In this document: positions 1 to 5,831 of the stretch, in pieces
Position numbering within the stretch: position 1 is the stretch's first letter
How the letters are laid out: every line of letters begins with the position of its first letter
Assembly: GCA_030425945.1 (NCBI GenBank)
Contig: JAUHZL010000190.1
Span: 1 to 6,114 of the forward strand
Length of the DNA stretch: 6,114 nucleotides
Source of the DNA: Alphaproteobacteria bacterium
Lineage (GTDB): Bacteria > Pseudomonadota > Alphaproteobacteria > Rhodobacterales > Rhodobacteraceae
Direction: 5' to 3'
The notes under the pieces: model-generated
What the model saw: the letters and a program-made list of their open reading frames with translations, nothing else
Databases searched by the model: none
What the model was told of the DNA's origin: nothing
Made by a program: the position numbers and the translations under genes

Positions 1-1407
1 CTCGACGGCGAGGACCTGCTGGGGCTGACCGAGCGGCAGATGTGCGACCGGCGCGGGCGGGTGCTGGGCATGATCTTCCAGGAGCCGATGACGGCCCTGA
101 ACCCGGTGCAGACCATCGGCGACCAGGTGGCCGAGACGCTGCTGATCCACGGCCGCGCCGGGCGGGCCGAGGCGCGCGAGGCCGCCCGCCACATGCTGGA
201 CCGGGTCGGCCTGACCGCCGACCGCTTTCCGCTGACCCGCTATCCGCACGAACTCAGCGGGGGTCAGCGCCAGCGGGTCTGCATCGCGCTGGCCATCGCG
301 CTGCGTCCGCGCCTGCTGATCGCGGACGAACCGACCACCGCGCTCGACGTGACCACGCAGGCCGGCATCCTCGACCTGCTGGGGCGGCTGGTGCGGGAGG
401 AGGGCATGGCGCTGATGCTGATCACCCATGACCTCGCGGTGACCGCGCGCATCGCGGACCGGGTCGCGGTGATGGAGAAGGGCCGGATCGTCGAGACCGC
501 CCCCACCGAGGCGCTGTTCCGGCAGCGCCGCCATCCCTATACCCGCGCGCTCTTCGGGGCCTCGACGCACCAGCCGGACCGGGCCCCCGCGACCGGGGAG
601 GCACCCCTGCTCAGCGTCGCGGGTGTCGTGCGCGACTATCGCCTGCCGCGCCGGACCGTGCTGGGACCGACCCCGATGTTCCGCGCCGTGAACGGGGTCA
701 GCTTCACGCTGCGGCAGGGCGAGAGCCTCGGCCTCGTGGGCGAGTCGGGCTGCGGCAAGTCCACCCTGACCCGTGCCATCCTCGGGCTGGAGCCGGTGCA
801 GGCGGGCCGCATCACGCTGGGCGGTCAGACCATCTCGCCCGCGATGCCGAACGCGATGCGGGCGAAGATGCAGGTGGTGTTCCAGGACCCCTACGGCAGC
901 TTCAACCCGCGCCACACGGTCGAACGCCTGATCGCCGAGCCGTTCCACCTGACCGGGCGTCCCGCCGATGCCGGGGCGCGGATCGACGCCGCGCTGCGCG
1001 AGGTGGGCCTCAGCCCCGACGACCGGCACAAGTATCCGCACGAGTTCTCCGGCGGGCAGCGCCAGCGCATCGCCATCGCGCGCGCGCTGATCACGCGGCC
1101 CTCGCTGATCCTGCTGGACGAGGCGGTCAGCGCCCTCGACGTCCGGGTGCGGGCGCAGGTGCTGGACCTGCTCGCGGACCTGCAGGCGCGGCACGGGCTC
1201 AGCTACCTGTTCGTCAGCCATGACCTGAGCGTGGTGCGCCGGATCACCGACCGGGTGATGGTGATGAAGGCGGGCGAGATCGTCGAGGCGGGCGAGACCG
1301 CGCAGGTCTTCCGCGCGCCGACCCATCCCTATACCAAGAGCCTGATCGCGGCGGCGCCGACGATCCCGGAAGCGTGGCGCGAGGAGGAGACTGCCGATGC
1401 TGGATGA
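1..1407 (+). CDS. Fused double-ATPase of an oligopeptide/dipeptide-type ABC importer (5' end missing)
   Basis: This is the cytoplasmic ATPase that powers uptake of peptides or similar solutes through an inner-membrane ABC importer, with both nucleotide-binding domains on one chain (YejF/GsiA-like layout). The reading frame is open from base 1, so 468 residues are visible. The first part of domain 1, including its Walker A, lies upstream of the window. In the visible fragment, domain 1 shows a Q-loop (FQEP, about 27-30), signature LSGGQRQR (85-92), Walker B LLIADEP (105-111) and H-loop THD (142-144). Domain 2 shows Walker A GESGCGKST (247-255), Q-loop FQDP (294-297), signature FSGGQRQR (349-356), Walker B LILLDEA (369-375) and H-loop SHD (406-408). 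Each domain ends in the HPYT motif of the oligopeptide C-terminal extension (about 178 and 442). All motifs visible in both domains look intact. Permease and binding-protein genes are expected upstream but are not seen. The solute is unknown. Confidence 0.95.
   Translation, partial: LDGEDLLGLTERQMCDRRGRVLGMIFQEPMTALNPVQTIGDQVAETLLIHGRAGRAEAREAARHMLDRVGLTADRFPLTRYPHELSGGQRQRVCIALAIALRPRLLIADEPTTALDVTTQAGILDLLGRLVREEGMALMLITHDLAVTARIADRVAVMEKGRIVETAPTEALFRQRRHPYTRALFGASTHQPDRAPATGEAPLLSVAGVVRDYRLPRRTVLGPTPMFRAVNGVSFTLRQGESLGLVGESGCGKSTLTRAILGLEPVQAGRITLGGQTISPAMPNAMRAKMQVVFQDPYGSFNPRHTVERLIAEPFHLTGRPADAGARIDAALREVGLSPDDRHKYPHEFSGGQRQRIAIARALITRPSLILLDEAVSALDVRVRAQVLDLLADLQARHGLSYLFVSHDLSVVRRITDRVMVMKAGEIVEAGETAQVFRAPTHPYTKSLIAAAPTIPEAWREEETADAG
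1381..1388 (+). promoter_or_regulatory. Shine-Dalgarno of the aldehyde dehydrogenase, inside the ABC ATPase gene
   Basis: The purine-rich GAGGAGGA lies 8 nt before the ATG at 1397 and within the last codons of the upstream gene (Glu-Glu-Glu). It decides the start of the dehydrogenase and supports coupled translation across the 11-nt overlap. Confidence 0.75.
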
Positions 1408-2839
1408 CCTTTGGTTCGACCCCGGTCAGGTGCTGATCGGCGGGACGTGGCAGCCGGTGGCCGACCACCTCGGGATCGAGGACCCCTCGACCGCGCGCGA
1501 GATCGGGCGGATCGCGCGCGGCGGCGCGGCCGAGATCGACGCCGCCGTGGCCGCCGCCGAGGCCGCCCTGCGCGGCGACTGGGGCCGCCTGACCGCCGCC
1601 GAGCGCGGACGCCTGCTGACGAAGCTCGGGCGTCTGGTCGAGGACAAGGTCGAGGTGCTGGCGAGGCTCGAAGCCGCCGACGTCGGCAAGCCGCTGAGCC
1701 AGGCGCGGGCGGACGCCAAGGCGCTGGCGCGTTACCTCGAATTCTACGGCGGGGCCGCCGACAAGGTGATGGGCGAGACGATCCCCTACCTCGACGGCTA
1801 CACGGTCTACACCCTGCGCGAGCCGCATGGTGTCACCGGCCACATCGTGCCGTGGAACTACCCGATGCAGATCATCGGGCGCTCGGTCGGCGCGGCGCTG
1901 GCGATGGGCAATGCCTGCGTGCTGAAACCCGCCGAGGAGGCCTGCCTGACCGCACTTGCCTTCGCGGACCTCGCGCTGCAGGCGGGCTTCCCGCCCGGCG
2001 CGCTGAACGTGGTGCCGGGTCTCGGCGAGGAGGCCGGGGCCGCCCTGTCCGGGCATGCGGGCGTGCATCACCTGAGCTTTACCGGCTCGGTCGGGGTCGG
2101 GGCACTGGTGCAGGCGGCAGCGGCACGCAACATCGTGCCGGTCACGCTGGAGTTGGGCGGCAAGTCCCCGCAGGTGGTGTTCGAGGACGCCGATCTGGAC
2201 GCGGCGCTGCCCTTCCTCGTGAACGCGGGCGTCCAGAACGCGGGCCAGACCTGCTCGGCCTCGTCGCGCATTCTCGTGCACCGGTCGCGGCATGACGAGT
2301 TGCGCGAACGGATGGCGAATGCCTATGGCGCGCTGTCGGTCGGCCCGGCGATGGCGGACCTGCGCGTCGGCCCGCTGATCTCGGCCCGCCAGAAGGAAAT
2401 CGTGACCGGCTTCCTCGGCCTCGCCCCCGACGCGGTGGCGGCGACCGGCGTGCTGTCGAACAGCGCCGATCCCGCCGGACATTTCGTGCTGCCTCACCTG
2501 CTGGACGGGCTCGGGCCCGACCATGCGCTGGCCAGGGACGAGATCTTCGGCCCGGTGCAGGTCATCCTGCCCTTCGCAGACGAGGAGGAGGCCGTCGCCA
2601 TCGCCAACGGCACCGACTACGGCCTCGTCGCCAGCGTCTGGAGCCGCGACGGCGCGCGCCAGATGCGGATGGCCAAGCGGCTGCGGGCAGGACAGGTCTT
2701 CGTCAACAACTACGGCGCGGGCGGCGGGGTGGAACTGCCCTTCGGCGGCGTCGGCAAGTCCGGGCATGGCCGCGAGAAGGGCTTCGAGGCGCTCTACGGC
2801 TTCTCGGTCCTGAAAACGGTCGCGGCCTTCCACGGCTGA
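1397..2839 (+). CDS. NAD(P)+-dependent aldehyde dehydrogenase, substrate unknown
   Basis: A complete 480-residue member of the aldehyde dehydrogenase superfamily, which oxidises an aldehyde to a carboxylic acid with NAD(P)+ in the cytoplasm. Key residues are all visible: Asn154 in the PWNYP motif, Lys177 in LKPAEE (cofactor binding), the FTGS turn (228-231), general base Glu252 in LELGGKSP, catalytic Cys286 in GQTCSA, and Glu382 in EIFGPV. The C-terminal oligomerisation segment ends in a PFGGVGKSGHGRE stretch (448-460) typical of the betaine-aldehyde/general ALDH group. Length is slightly below the usual 490-500, with the segment between residues 330 and 375 on the short side. The ATG at 1397 is supported by GAGGAGGA at 1381-1388. 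The start overlaps the ABC ATPase stop by 11 nt, so the two are very probably co-transcribed and translationally coupled. Linkage to a peptide-type importer hints at an amine- or amino-acid-derived aldehyde, but this is inference only. Confidence 0.95.
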   Translation: MLDDLWFDPGQVLIGGTWQPVADHLGIEDPSTAREIGRIARGGAAEIDAAVAAAEAALRGDWGRLTAAERGRLLTKLGRLVEDKVEVLARLEAADVGKPLSQARADAKALARYLEFYGGAADKVMGETIPYLDGYTVYTLREPHGVTGHIVPWNYPMQIIGRSVGAALAMGNACVLKPAEEACLTALAFADLALQAGFPPGALNVVPGLGEEAGAALSGHAGVHHLSFTGSVGVGALVQAAAARNIVPVTLELGGKSPQVVFEDADLDAALPFLVNAGVQNAGQTCSASSRILVHRSRHDELRERMANAYGALSVGPAMADLRVGPLISARQKEIVTGFLGLAPDAVAATGVLSNSADPAGHFVLPHLLDGLGPDHALARDEIFGPVQVILPFADEEEAVAIANGTDYGLVASVWSRDGARQMRMAKRLRAGQVFVNNYGAGGGVELPFGGVGKSGHGREKGFEALYGFSVLKTVAAFHG

Positions 2840-2855
2840 CCGCCGGACAGGCGCG

Positions 2856-2871
2856 TTAACGCCCCGTTCAC
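2856..2871 (+). promoter_or_regulatory. Candidate CtrA-binding box upstream of comM
   Basis: The sequence TTAACGCCCCGTTCAC reads as TTAA-N7-TTCAC, one base away from the full CtrA consensus TTAA-N7-TTAAC of alphaproteobacteria. Written the other way it is GTTAAC-N5-GTTCAC. The TTAA is the only one I found in the window, and it sits in the only gap before comM, about 43-58 nt upstream of its ATG. In Rhodobacter capsulatus, comM is one of the DNA-import gene homologues needed for gene-transfer-agent recipient capability, which is regulated by CtrA. That makes the site biologically plausible. Whether CtrA binds here is inference; I could not pick out a convincing sigma-70 -10 element. Confidence 0.45.
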
Positions 2872-2902
2872 CCTGTTCCGGCCAGATGGGACAGGGGAAC
2901 GG
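2864..2902 (+). repeat. Strong interrupted hairpin between the aldehyde dehydrogenase gene and comM
   Basis: The left arm (2864-2879, ending CCCTGTTCC) pairs with the right arm (2888-2902, starting GGGACAGGG). The upper stem is 9 bp, including one G-U pair (2877 with 2890). A single unpaired A follows at 2870, and then a 6-bp lower stem. The loop is 8 nt (GGCCAGAT). No T-run follows on either strand, so it is not a canonical intrinsic terminator. The right arm includes the first two bases of the GGAG Shine-Dalgarno of comM (2901-2904), and the left arm overlaps the second half of the candidate CtrA box. Possible roles are transcript-end stabilisation for the upstream operon, a translation-limiting leader for comM, or a dyad operator. 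Confidence 0.6.
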
Positions 2903-2904
2903 AG
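2901..2904 (+). promoter_or_regulatory. Shine-Dalgarno of comM, partly inside a hairpin
   Basis: GGAG lies 9 nt before the ATG at 2914 and fixes that start. Its two G residues (2901, 2902) can pair with 2865 and 2864 at the base of the upstream hairpin, so accessibility may depend on whether the stem opens fully. Confidence 0.65.
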
Positions 2905-2913
2905 AACAGCCGG

Positions 2914-4425
2914 ATGTCGGTGCGCGCCCATACCGTCGCCTTCGAAGGGGTCGAGGCCCGGCCCGTCGAGGTGCAATGCGCCCTCTCGGCGGGGATGCCC
3001 AGCTTTGCCATCGTGGGCCTGCCCGACAAGGCCGTCAGCGAGGCGCGCGAGCGGGTGCGCGCCGCGCTGCTGGCGCTGGGACTGGCGCTGCCGGCGAAGC
3101 GCATCGTGGTGAACCTCGCCCCCGCCGACATGCCCAAGGAGGGCTCGCATTTCGACCTGCCGATCGCCTTGGCGCTGCTGGCGGCGCTGGCCATCGTGCC
3201 GCCCGATCTCGTGGAAGAGACGGTCGCGCTGGGGGAGTTGTCGCTCGACGGCACCCTGATCCCGGTGATCGGCGCCCTGCCCGCCGCCCTGACCGCCGCC
3301 GAGAGCGACCGCCGCCTGATCTGCCCGCGCGACTGCGGCCCGGAGGCTGCCTGGGTCGGTGCCACGCAGGTGATTGCCGCCGACACGCTGCAGGCGGTGC
3401 TGCGCCACCTGACCGGCGAGCGGCCCATCGCCCCGGCGCGGCCCGGCGAGGCGACGACGCCCGCCAGCGGCCGCGACATGCGCGACGTGAAGGGGCAGGA
3501 CCGCGCCAAGCGCGCCTTCGAGATCGCCGCGGCCGGGCGGCACCACATCCTGATGGTCGGACCGCCCGGCGCGGGCAAGTCGATGCTGGCCGCGCGGCTG
3601 CCGGGCCTGCTGCCGCCGCTGACCCCGGTGGAGGCGCTGGAGACCTCGATGATCCACTCGCTCGCCGGGCTGATCGACGCGGGCGGGCTGTCGATGACGG
3701 CGCCCTTCCAGGAGCCGCACCACACCGCCTCGATGGCCGCCATCGTGGGTGGCGGGCGCGGGGCGAAGCCGGGCCAGATCAGCCTCGCCCATAACGGGGT
3801 GCTGTTCATGGACGAGTTTCCCGAGTTCCCGCGCGGCGTGCTGGAAACCCTGCGCCAGCCGATCGAGACCGGGCAGGTCGTGGTCGCGCGGGCCAATGCC
3901 CATGTGCGCTATCCCTGCCGGTTCATGCTGGTCGCCGCCGCGAACCCCTGCCGCTGCGGGCATCTCTTCGATGCCGCGCGCGCCTGCGGACGCGCGCCCA
4001 ACTGCGGCGACGACTACATGGGCCGGATCTCGGGGCCGCTGCTCGACCGGTTCGACCTGCGCCTCGAGGTGCCCGCGGTGACGCTGGACGACCTCGACCG
4101 CGCCGAGGGCGGCGAAAGCTCGGCCCGGATCGCGGAGCGTGTCGCCGCCGCCCGGGCGGTGCAGGCCCGGCGGTTCGACGCGGTACCAGACGTGCGGGTG
4201 AACGCCGAGGCGGAAGGCGCCCTGCTGGAAGAGATCGCCGCCCCCGATGCCGAGGGGCGCGCCCTGCTCACGCAGGCCGCCGGGCGCTACGGGCTGACCG
4301 CGCGCGGCTATCACAGGGTGCTTCGGGTGGCGCGCACGATTGCCGATCTCGCGGGCAGCGAGACGGTACGCCGCCCGCATCTGGCCGAGGCGCTGGCCTA
4401 CCGCCTGCCCGCCGCGGCGGGTTAG
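2914..4425 (+). CDS. comM: ComM/YifB-family Mg-chelatase-like AAA+ ATPase (DNA branch-migration helicase)
   Basis: A complete 503-residue protein, the normal length for YifB/ComM. Family members are cytoplasmic hexameric AAA+ helicases that drive branch migration when incoming single-stranded DNA is integrated during natural transformation. The N-terminal ChlI/Lon-like fold (about 1-165) carries the hallmark MPSFAIVGLPDKAVSEARERV segment in two parts (28-37 and 38-48), NLAPAD (67-72) and ELSLDG (108-113). The Mg-chelatase AAA+ core (about 190-390) has Walker A GPPGAGKS (216-223), Walker B LFMDEF (297-302) and the GRISGPLLDRFDL arginine-finger region (370-382). A cysteine cluster (Cys346, 348, 358, 364) lies between them. 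The C-terminal helical domain runs from about 405 to 500. The ATG at 2914 has GGAG 9 nt upstream. The gene has its own 74-bp leader, and its TAG stop overlaps the gshB stop on the other strand. Confidence 0.96.
   Translation: MSVRAHTVAFEGVEARPVEVQCALSAGMPSFAIVGLPDKAVSEARERVRAALLALGLALPAKRIVVNLAPADMPKEGSHFDLPIALALLAALAIVPPDLVEETVALGELSLDGTLIPVIGALPAALTAAESDRRLICPRDCGPEAAWVGATQVIAADTLQAVLRHLTGERPIAPARPGEATTPASGRDMRDVKGQDRAKRAFEIAAAGRHHILMVGPPGAGKSMLAARLPGLLPPLTPVEALETSMIHSLAGLIDAGGLSMTAPFQEPHHTASMAAIVGGGRGAKPGQISLAHNGVLFMDEFPEFPRGVLETLRQPIETGQVVVARANAHVRYPCRFMLVAAANPCRCGHLFDAARACGRAPNCGDDYMGRISGPLLDRFDLRLEVPAVTLDDLDRAEGGESSARIAERVAAARAVQARRFDAVPDVRVNAEAEGALLEEIAAPDAEGRALLTQAAGRYGLTARGYHRVLRVARTIADLAGSETVRRPHLAEALAYRLPAAAG
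4408..4421. repeat. Perfect 14-bp GC palindrome at the comM/gshB junction
   Basis: CCCGCCGCGGCGGG is a perfect palindrome that ends exactly one base before the overlapping stop codons of the convergent genes. As RNA it can form a 5-bp stem with a CGCG loop. On the plus strand it encodes the last residues of ComM (Pro-Ala-Ala-Ala-Gly). On the minus strand it immediately follows the gshB TAA. No T-run follows in either direction, so its role as a terminator is uncertain, and alanine-rich GC coding could produce it by chance. Confidence 0.5.
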
Positions 4426-5375
4426 CGCCCGGCCTCTGCCAGGCGGCGGTCGATGGCGTCCCAGATCAGCCCCGCCGCGTTGGTGCCGTCGAAGCGCTCG
4501 AGTTCCTGGATGCCGGTGGGCGAGGTCAGGTTGATCTCGGTCAGCCAGTCGCCGATCACGTCGATGCCGACGAAGACCTGGCCGCGCTCGCGCAGGACCG
4601 GCCCGATCCGGGCGCAGATCTCGCGGTCGCGGTCGCTGAGCGCGACCTTCTCCGGACGGCCGCCGACGTGCATGTTCGAGCGGGTCTCGCCCGCGGCCGG
4701 AACCCGGTTGATCGCGCCGACCGGCGCGCCGTCGACGAGGATCACGCGCTTGTCGCCCTTCGAGACCGCCGGCAGGAACTTCTGCACGATCAGCGGCTCG
4801 CGGTTGATGCCCGCGAAGAGCTCGTGCAGCGAGTTGAGGTTGCGGTCCTCCGGGGTCAGCCGGAAGACGCCCGCGCCGCCGTTGCCGTAAAGCGGCTTCA
4901 GGATGATGTCGCCGTGCTTCTCCTTGAACGCCTTCAGCGTCGCGAGGTCCCGCGCGATGGTGGTCGGCGGCGTCAGGTCGGGGAAATCGAGGACCATCAG
5001 CTTCTCGGGCGCGTTGCGCACCCAGAACGGGTCGTTCACCACCAGCGTCCGGTCCCGGATCCGGTCGAGCATGTGGGTCGTGGTGATGTAGCCCATGTCG
5101 AAGGGCGGGTCCTGCCGCAGCCAGACGACATCCACCTCCGCGAGGTCGAGCACGGTCTCGGGGCCGAAGGTGACATGGTCGCCCTTGACGCGCCGCAGCG
5201 TGACCGGGCGGGCGCGGGCGGTGATCCGGTCCTCCTCATAGGCCAGCCGGTCGGGCGTGTAGACGCTGACCTGCCAGCCGCGCGCCTGCGCCTCGAGCGC
5301 GAGACGGAACGAGCTGTCGGCGTCGATGTTGACCCCTTCGATCGGGTCCATCTGGAAAACGGCGTGTCTGGGCAT
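4422..5375 (-). CDS. gshB: Glutathione synthase
   Basis: This enzyme joins gamma-glutamylcysteine and glycine with ATP hydrolysis, the second and last step of glutathione synthesis in the cytoplasm. The 317-residue product matches the E. coli GshB length almost exactly. The N-terminal substrate domain (about 1-120) has the QMDPIEGVNIDADSSF opening and WLRQDPPFDMGY (85-96). The ATP-grasp part shows NDPFWVRNAPEK (114-125, with Lys125), ILKPLYGNGGAGVF (158-171, with Lys160), the VQKFLP hinge (197-202), GDKRVILVDG (207-216, with Arg210), and the Mg-binding TEINLTSPTG (279-288, with Glu280 and Asn282). All expected residues are present. The ATG at 5375 follows GGAGGT at 5381-5386 with a 5-nt spacer. 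It lies 57 nt after yraN and is probably the last gene of the rsmI-yraN-gshB operon. Its TAA lies within the four-base overlap with the comM stop. Confidence 0.98.
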   Translation of the reverse strand: MPRHAVFQMDPIEGVNIDADSSFRLALEAQARGWQVSVYTPDRLAYEEDRITARARPVTLRRVKGDHVTFGPETVLDLAEVDVVWLRQDPPFDMGYITTTHMLDRIRDRTLVVNDPFWVRNAPEKLMVLDFPDLTPPTTIARDLATLKAFKEKHGDIILKPLYGNGGAGVFRLTPEDRNLNSLHELFAGINREPLIVQKFLPAVSKGDKRVILVDGAPVGAINRVPAAGETRSNMHVGGRPEKVALSDRDREICARIGPVLRERGQVFVGIDVIGDWLTEINLTSPTGIQELERFDGTNAAGLIWDAIDRRLAEAGR

Positions 5376-5380
5376 CGGGC

Positions 5381-5386
5381 ACCTCC
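5381..5386 (-). promoter_or_regulatory. Strong Shine-Dalgarno of gshB
   Basis: On the minus strand this reads GGAGGT, a full-strength ribosome-binding site 5 nt before the ATG. It is clearly stronger than the weak GAG-containing purine tract in front of yraN, which suggests gshB is translated more heavily than its operon neighbour. Confidence 0.8.
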
Positions 5387-5432
5387 GCCGCTGTCTTGGC
5401 GCAGGGCGGCAGGCGGGGCAAGGCCCGGCGTG

Positions 5433-5831
5433 TCAGGCGAGCGTCACGTTCTCGATGGTGGCGACCTGCCCGAGGCGGTCGACCAGCCCGATGTCGAGCC
5501 GCAGCGCCGTGCTCAGCGGCAGGCCGCGCGCGGCGAGGAATTCCCCGGCAGCCGCGACGATCCGCGCGATCTGGCGGGCGGTGACCCGGCCGAGGGCCGC
5601 GTCGTGAGTATCCCCGCGCTTGACCTCGACGAAGACGAAGCCGTCGCCATCGGCGCAGATCAGGTCCACTTCGCCCGCCTGGCCGCGCCAGCGCTGCGCG
5701 ACCGTGGGCAGGCCGCGCCGGGCATAGTCGCGTTCGACCGCGTCTTCCGCCAGCACGCCGTTCCGGTAGGCCTTGGCGCCGCTGCGGGCGCGGGCAGCGC
5801 GGGACAGGGCGCCGGGTGTCGTGTCAGTCAT
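5433..5831 (-). CDS. yraN: YraN family (UPF0102) restriction-endonuclease-fold protein
   Basis: A complete 132-residue member of the YraN/UPF0102 family. These small proteins have the PD-(D/E)XK nuclease fold and are presumed to act on nucleic acid, but their cellular role is not settled. The core reads GVLAEDAVERDYARRGL (25-41), then AGEVDLICADGDGFVFVEVK in two steps: GEVDLI (53-58, with Glu54 and Asp56) and VFVEVK (66-71, with Glu69 and Lys71). The conserved helix TARQIARI (84-91, with Gln87) follows, so the predicted catalytic residues are intact. About 20 basic and polar residues precede the core. The ATG at 5831 overlaps the rsmI stop by 8 nt (ATGACTGA), which together with a weak purine-rich site implies translational coupling. 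The rsmI-yraN-gshB order supports the call. Confidence 0.93.
   Translation of the reverse strand: MTDTTPGALSRAARARSGAKAYRNGVLAEDAVERDYARRGLPTVAQRWRGQAGEVDLICADGDGFVFVEVKRGDTHDAALGRVTARQIARIVAAAGEFLAARGLPLSTALRLDIGLVDRLGQVATIENVTLA

Noticed and set aside
251..1100. Similar DNA segments around the two LSGGQRQR-type motifs as a recent duplication
   Set aside because: The resemblance is limited to the conserved ATPase motifs. The two domains differ elsewhere, as in all fused double-ATPase peptide transporters, so it is an old domain pairing.
1244..2833. A 529-codon open frame on the minus strand opposite the aldehyde dehydrogenase gene
   Set aside because: It is antisense to a gene with every family motif intact. 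Its translation is a low-complexity mix of Arg, Ala, Gly, His and Gln with no recognisable domain. Long antisense frames are expected when third positions are almost always G or C.
2853..2862. 10-bp palindrome GCGTTAACGC as a separate operator or terminator stem
   Set aside because: It is too short for a terminator and has no T-run. Its central GTTAAC is already accounted for as the first half of the candidate CtrA box.
2866..2907. Repeated GTTC and GAAC words, resembling the alphaproteobacterial LexA box GTTC-N7-GTTC
   Set aside because: The spacing is wrong: the GTTC pair (2866, 2875) is separated by 5 nt and the GAAC pair (2897, 2904) by 3 nt, not 7. They are better explained as parts of the hairpin arms.
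2794..4380. A 528-codon open frame on the minus strand opposite comM
   Set aside because: Same reason: it mirrors a well-supported ComM coding sequence, has no domain and the same GC-driven composition. It also runs across the aldehyde dehydrogenase end and the intergenic leader.
5376..5432. The yraN-gshB gap as a site for a promoter or terminator
   Set aside because: Apart from the gshB ribosome-binding site I see only a weak 5-bp inverted repeat (GCCGC/GCGGC) with a long loop, no T-run and no convincing -35/-10 pair.
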